This document shows positions 7,912 to 10,628 of a stretch of DNA of 10,628 nucleotides, piece by piece. Under the pieces are notes generated by a model. That model ran no database searches and was not told the origin of the DNA. It was given only the letters and a program-made list of their open reading frames with translations. The position numbers were made by a program, and so were the translations under genes. Within the stretch, counting starts at the first letter, position 1. Every line of letters begins with the position of its first letter. The stretch is from Bacteroidota bacterium (GTDB lineage: Bacteria; Bacteroidota; Ignavibacteria; Ignavibacteriales; Melioribacteraceae), in the NCBI GenBank assembly GCA_023453125.1, contig JAEXUB010000113.1:1-10628 (forward strand), read 5' to 3'.

Positions 7912-7917
7912 CAGGAT

Positions 7918-8286
7918 GTGACCGTTATTATTGCCGACGACCATATACAAATGAGGGAGATTATAAAGAAAATAATCTCGGCAGAAAATAGTTTTGACCG
8001 GATAATAGAATGCCAGGAGGGAGCCGGTGCATTTACAGCTGCCGTTAATGAAAATCCGGACCTTATCTTAATGGACCTGCTTATGAAAGGAATGGATGGT
8101 TTTACCGCAATTAAAAAAATCAGAGATTTTAATAAGAAGGTGCCGATAATTGTCGTAACCCAATTCCAGGAAAAGGACTTTAAGGATGAAGTGCTTAAAC
8201 TTGGAGCCGATGCATTTGTAAACAAAGACTCACTTCTTTCACTCCCCGCGATAATAACTGCTTTGTTGAATAAAACCAAAAAATGA
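7918..8286 (+). CDS. Stand-alone receiver-domain protein (single-domain response regulator)
   Basis: The 122-residue product is only a receiver domain: acidic pair Asp7-Asp8 in VIIADDH, phospho-acceptor Asp53 (LILMDLLMKG), Thr81 and Lys103 are all present, so it should accept phosphate. The sequence, starting VIIADDHIQMREIIKKII, resembles the receiver half of NarL-type regulators rather than chemotaxis CheY, but no helix-turn-helix follows. The next gene begins at once in another frame, so this is not a simple frameshift of a longer regulator. The start is GTG with AAGGAG six bases upstream. The protein may compete for phosphate from the kinase at 4009-7176, act as a phosphate sink, or pass the signal by protein contact. 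Its stop overlaps or lies close to the possible starts of the T9SS propeller gene, so translation is probably coupled. Confidence 0.92.
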   Translation: MTVIIADDHIQMREIIKKIISAENSFDRIIECQEGAGAFTAAVNENPDLILMDLLMKGMDGFTAIKKIRDFNKKVPIIVVTQFQEKDFKDEVLKLGADAFVNKDSLLSLPAIITALLNKTKK

Positions 8287-8294
8287 GGTGTAAA

Positions 8295-10331
8295 ATGGGT
8301 AAAAGGTTCTGTTTTGTTTTATTATTCTTTTTTATTTCAATTTCCGCTGTTAGACCGCAGTGGGTTAAATGCAATGGTCCTGAGGGGGTTTATACCAACG
8401 ATCTCTTTGTAAGCGGCAATAATCTTTATATTGCGGCGGGAAGCGGTGCCTTTAAGTCGGTTGACGGCGGGTCTAACTGGACTTATATTGGAAACGGACT
8501 CCCTACAAACAGGGGTGCGAATTGTATTGCGCTAATCGACAATACTTTAATGGCAGGATATAGCGTTGTTGGAATTTTCAGCTCAACAAACGGCGGTACA
8601 TCCTGGAGTGAATCGAACAACAGCCTGTCAAACAAAAATGTTACTACCCTGTATGTCAATGGTTCAAATGTATTTGCAGGGACCGCCTCCGGGGCATATT
8701 ATTCAACCGATAAAGGGGCTAACTGGAGTTTGAGGAGCGGAGGAGTGATTGCTACAAAGGCAGTGGCAAAGTTTGCTTCTATAGGCAGCACCCTTTTTGC
8801 AGCCACAAATGACGGGATTTATTCTTCAACAAACAATGGAGAAACGTGGACAGATATCAGCGCCGGACTTGACGATCGTTTAATTAGAACTCTGGCTGTT
8901 GACGGTACAAAAATATACGCCGCTACCGGCAATTCTCTCTATTACTCGGCAGACAACGGAATTACATGGACAAAAATAAATTCAGTCAATAACCAGATTC
9001 TTGCTCTTGCAGTATCGGGAGATAATATATTTTATACTGTTGTAGGATCCGGTTTATTCCGCTCTACTAATGCCGGAGGTTCATTTAGTCAGATTCAGAA
9101 TCTTACCGGCTCAAGCACTAATAAAGGGCTTAAAGTTTCAGGATCTACAATCTTTTGCAGCACCACATCTTGTATGAATATTTCAACTGATAATGGAAAC
9201 ACCTGGTCAGCTAAAATATCGGGACTTAATAACTCCTATGTTAAAACCATTTTCAGTCATAATAATAAAATTTATACGGGCAGTTATTACTATGTCGGCA
9301 TCAATTCGGCAAATAATGAAGGAACTGTCTGGAACAGCCTGGTTCCTTATTATGATATATACTGTTTTGCCTCATCAGGTACAGACGTTCTAGCGGGGGG
9401 ATTCGGACTCTACAGATCGACTGACGGGACCACCTTTTCATATCTTGAAAATTCAATTAATACTAAAAACATATATTCACTTTTTATAAGCGGTTCTAAT
9501 TATTATGCCGGAACAAACAGCGGAATTTATATTTCCCACGATGACGGAGCTACCTGGGCAGCATCAAATACTGGATTGACAAATACCACCATATACGCTG
9601 TTGAATGGGATGGGGCAAAGCTTTATGCCGGTACTGCAGGCGCCGGAGTCTTTTCATCCACCGATTTCGGAGCTACTTGGACACCCACGGCCCTGACCGG
9701 AAAAAATGTGATTAAACTAAAGTTCATTAATAATAAACTCTATGCCGGGTGCTGGGGAACAGGTATGTTTGTTTCGTCAGACGCCGGAGCCAGCTGGACT
9801 GAAATAAATACGGGAATTACGAATAAAAATATTTATTCAATCAGCAGTGACAACAACAATAATCTTTATATCGGAGGAGGCAACAAGGTGTTCTTTTCGA
9901 GTAACGAAGGGGGGAATTGGATTGATAAAACCGGCAATCTCCCGGAGATTGATATCTGGAGTGTTCTTGTCTCCGGAAATTATGTCTTCATAGGCACTGG
10001 GGGAATGGGGGTATGGAAAAGAACGTTGGCAGAAATTGTAGATATAAATAATGAATTTCAACTGCCTTCCGGTTTTAACCTTGAGCAGAATTATCCAAAT
10101 CCATTCAATCCTTCAACCGGAATAAAATTCAGTATCCCAAAATCCTGCCATGTACTGCTTAAAGTCTATGATATGCTGGGAAGGGAAGTAATGATTCTTG
10201 CCGATGAGTATAAATCTGCGGGAACCTATAATATTAGATTTGATGCAGCCGGTTTGGCAAGCGGTACATACATATACCGTCTGCAGGCCGATGAGTTTAT
10301 TGAGAGCAGAAAGATGAGTTTTATTAAATAA
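8295..10331 (+). CDS. T9SS-exported beta-propeller protein with type A C-terminal sorting domain
   Basis: Residues 1-18 or slightly more form a signal peptide (MGKRF then a Phe/Leu/Ile-rich core). About residues 23-585 are tandem repeats of 35-50 residues, each with an Asp-box-like turn (S-T/S-D/N-x-G-x-x-W/F) and a LYAGT-x-G-[IV]-[YF]-x-S strand. I count 13 such turns plus a last strand (FIGTGGMGVWKR), which fits 14 blades, possibly two seven-bladed propellers. From about residue 592 to the end (678) lies a T9SS sorting domain: NLEQNYPNPFNPST, VYDMLGREV, GTYIYRLQ and a short Lys-ending tail. The protein should cross the outer membrane and be released or surface-bound. Asp-box propellers include glycosidases and photosystem-assembly-type proteins; no catalytic residues are evident. 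I prefer ATG 8295, which has GAGGTG four bases upstream. ATG 8283 overlaps the receiver stop as ATGA but has no ribosome site. Confidence 0.92.
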   Translation: MGKRFCFVLLFFFISISAVRPQWVKCNGPEGVYTNDLFVSGNNLYIAAGSGAFKSVDGGSNWTYIGNGLPTNRGANCIALIDNTLMAGYSVVGIFSSTNGGTSWSESNNSLSNKNVTTLYVNGSNVFAGTASGAYYSTDKGANWSLRSGGVIATKAVAKFASIGSTLFAATNDGIYSSTNNGETWTDISAGLDDRLIRTLAVDGTKIYAATGNSLYYSADNGITWTKINSVNNQILALAVSGDNIFYTVVGSGLFRSTNAGGSFSQIQNLTGSSTNKGLKVSGSTIFCSTTSCMNISTDNGNTWSAKISGLNNSYVKTIFSHNNKIYTGSYYYVGINSANNEGTVWNSLVPYYDIYCFASSGTDVLAGGFGLYRSTDGTTFSYLENSINTKNIYSLFISGSNYYAGTNSGIYISHDDGATWAASNTGLTNTTIYAVEWDGAKLYAGTAGAGVFSSTDFGATWTPTALTGKNVIKLKFINNKLYAGCWGTGMFVSSDAGASWTEINTGITNKNIYSISSDNNNNLYIGGGNKVFFSSNEGGNWIDKTGNLPEIDIWSVLVSGNYVFIGTGGMGVWKRTLAEIVDINNEFQLPSGFNLEQNYPNPFNPSTGIKFSIPKSCHVLLKVYDMLGREVMILADEYKSAGTYNIRFDAAGLASGTYIYRLQADEFIESRKMSFIK

Positions 10332-10339
10332 TTTAATAT

Positions 10340-10363
10340 CGGAGCGGGTCTCTGCCCGCTCCG
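10340..10363 (+). terminator. Strong GC-rich hairpin after the propeller gene, probable terminator
   Basis: CGGAGCGGG (10340-10348) pairs perfectly with CCCGCTCCG (10355-10363) around a 6-nt loop, starting nine bases after the stop codon. Only a short GTTT tract follows, so termination may be incomplete or factor-assisted, and the hairpin may mainly protect the mRNA 3' end. Confidence 0.65.
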
Positions 10364-10575
10364 GTTTACCAGGGCCGTTAAATTGTTCAAATTTCAATCA
10401 GAATTCCATTATTTGTAAAAATTTAAAGAATAAAATTTAATATAATACCACGCCTCCCATTTGCATAATTTCTATTTAACCCTCTTTAATTTCAGCCGAA
10501 AAGTTCGATTATAATAGTGATAAAAAATGTTTTGCCTTTTAGGCAGAGTAAGAATTAACAAAAATGAGGTATAAA
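10364..10575. other. AT-rich spacer without a gene; weak promoter candidates
   Basis: I see no gene here. TATAAT occurs at 10441-10446 and 10510-10515, either of which could be a -10 element for the gene at 10576, but neither has a recognisable -35 at normal distance. A small TGCC/GGCA hairpin (10533-10545) follows the second one. Confidence 0.35.
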
Positions 10576-10628
10576 ATGTCGGCTGCTTTGAATACAAAAG
10601 GGGAATCAACAGATCTCCTCCAGTTAGT
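10576..10628 (+). CDS. Start of an unidentified gene (5' end only)
   Basis: An ATG at 10576 opens a frame (MSAALNTKGESTDLLQLV) that stays open to the window end. GAGG (10566-10569) lies six bases upstream, in a context almost identical to that of the propeller gene. Only about 17 codons are visible, with no signal peptide in them, so no function can be given. Confidence 0.55.
   Translation, partial: MSAALNTKGESTDLLQL

Noticed and set aside
7878..8279. Minus-strand 133-codon open frame opposite the receiver gene
   Set aside because: The plus strand encodes an intact receiver with all catalytic residues and a good ribosome site; the minus frame is a low-complexity Ser/Ile/Phe-rich shadow.
7918..8286. 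Receiver gene as a frameshifted remnant of a full NarL-type regulator
   Set aside because: No HTH-like sequence is found in any frame after it; the next gene's signal peptide starts at once, and the receiver ends naturally after its last helix.
8380..10020. DNA-level tandem repeat or CRISPR-like array in the propeller gene
   Set aside because: The periodicity is at protein level only; the repeat units differ widely in DNA sequence and length and stay in one open frame.

Overview
The window looks like chromosomal DNA from the Ignavibacteria or a close relative in the Bacteroidota/Chlorobi group. The best clue is the last complete gene, whose C-terminus carries the NYPNPFNPST-type sorting domain of type IX secretion (T9SS) cargo in the form common in Ignavibacteria. 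A sensor kinase with a double periplasmic propeller and a membrane-anchored glutaminyl-cyclase-like enzyme fit the same group. The DNA is moderately AT-rich, genes are tightly packed, and several starts are TTG or GTG behind clear Shine-Dalgarno sites. I see no rRNA, tRNA, CRISPR array, insertion sequence or phage gene.

Region 1 (1-1720, + strand): the 3' end of a PHP-superfamily (Sb-PDE-like) metal-dependent phosphoesterase is followed after 14 bp by a secreted conserved protein of unknown function. A strong, probably bidirectional terminator closes this unit. Region 2 (1719-3794, - strand): a probable two-gene operon in which a membrane-anchored M28/glutaminyl-cyclase-like enzyme (TTG start) precedes an exported acetamidase/formamidase-family protein. 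Region 3 (about 3795-4008): a divergent intergenic stretch with a good TTGACG-17 nt-TATTTT promoter for the + strand.

Region 4 (4009-10331, + strand): a signalling and secretion locus. It encodes a sensor kinase (14 propeller blades, Y_Y_Y domain, one membrane helix, HisKA_3/HATPase core), a NarL-type response regulator overlapping it by 17 bp, a stand-alone receiver protein after a 104-bp leader with two inverted repeats, and a T9SS-exported beta-propeller protein whose candidate starts overlap or closely follow the receiver's stop. Region 5 (10332-10628): a GC-rich hairpin, a mostly featureless AT-rich spacer, and the first codons of another gene.

The most notable idea in the window joins two of these parts. 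The cyclase-like enzyme faces the periplasm, and three of the four exported proteins here have Gln directly after the likely signal-peptidase site (the fourth has Gln nearby). This matches the 'Q-rule' known from Bacteroidota, in which exported proteins begin with Gln that is cyclised to pyroglutamate. The second is the receiver-only protein coupled to a T9SS propeller gene downstream of a propeller-sensing kinase. These are inferences from sequence reading; no database search was run.
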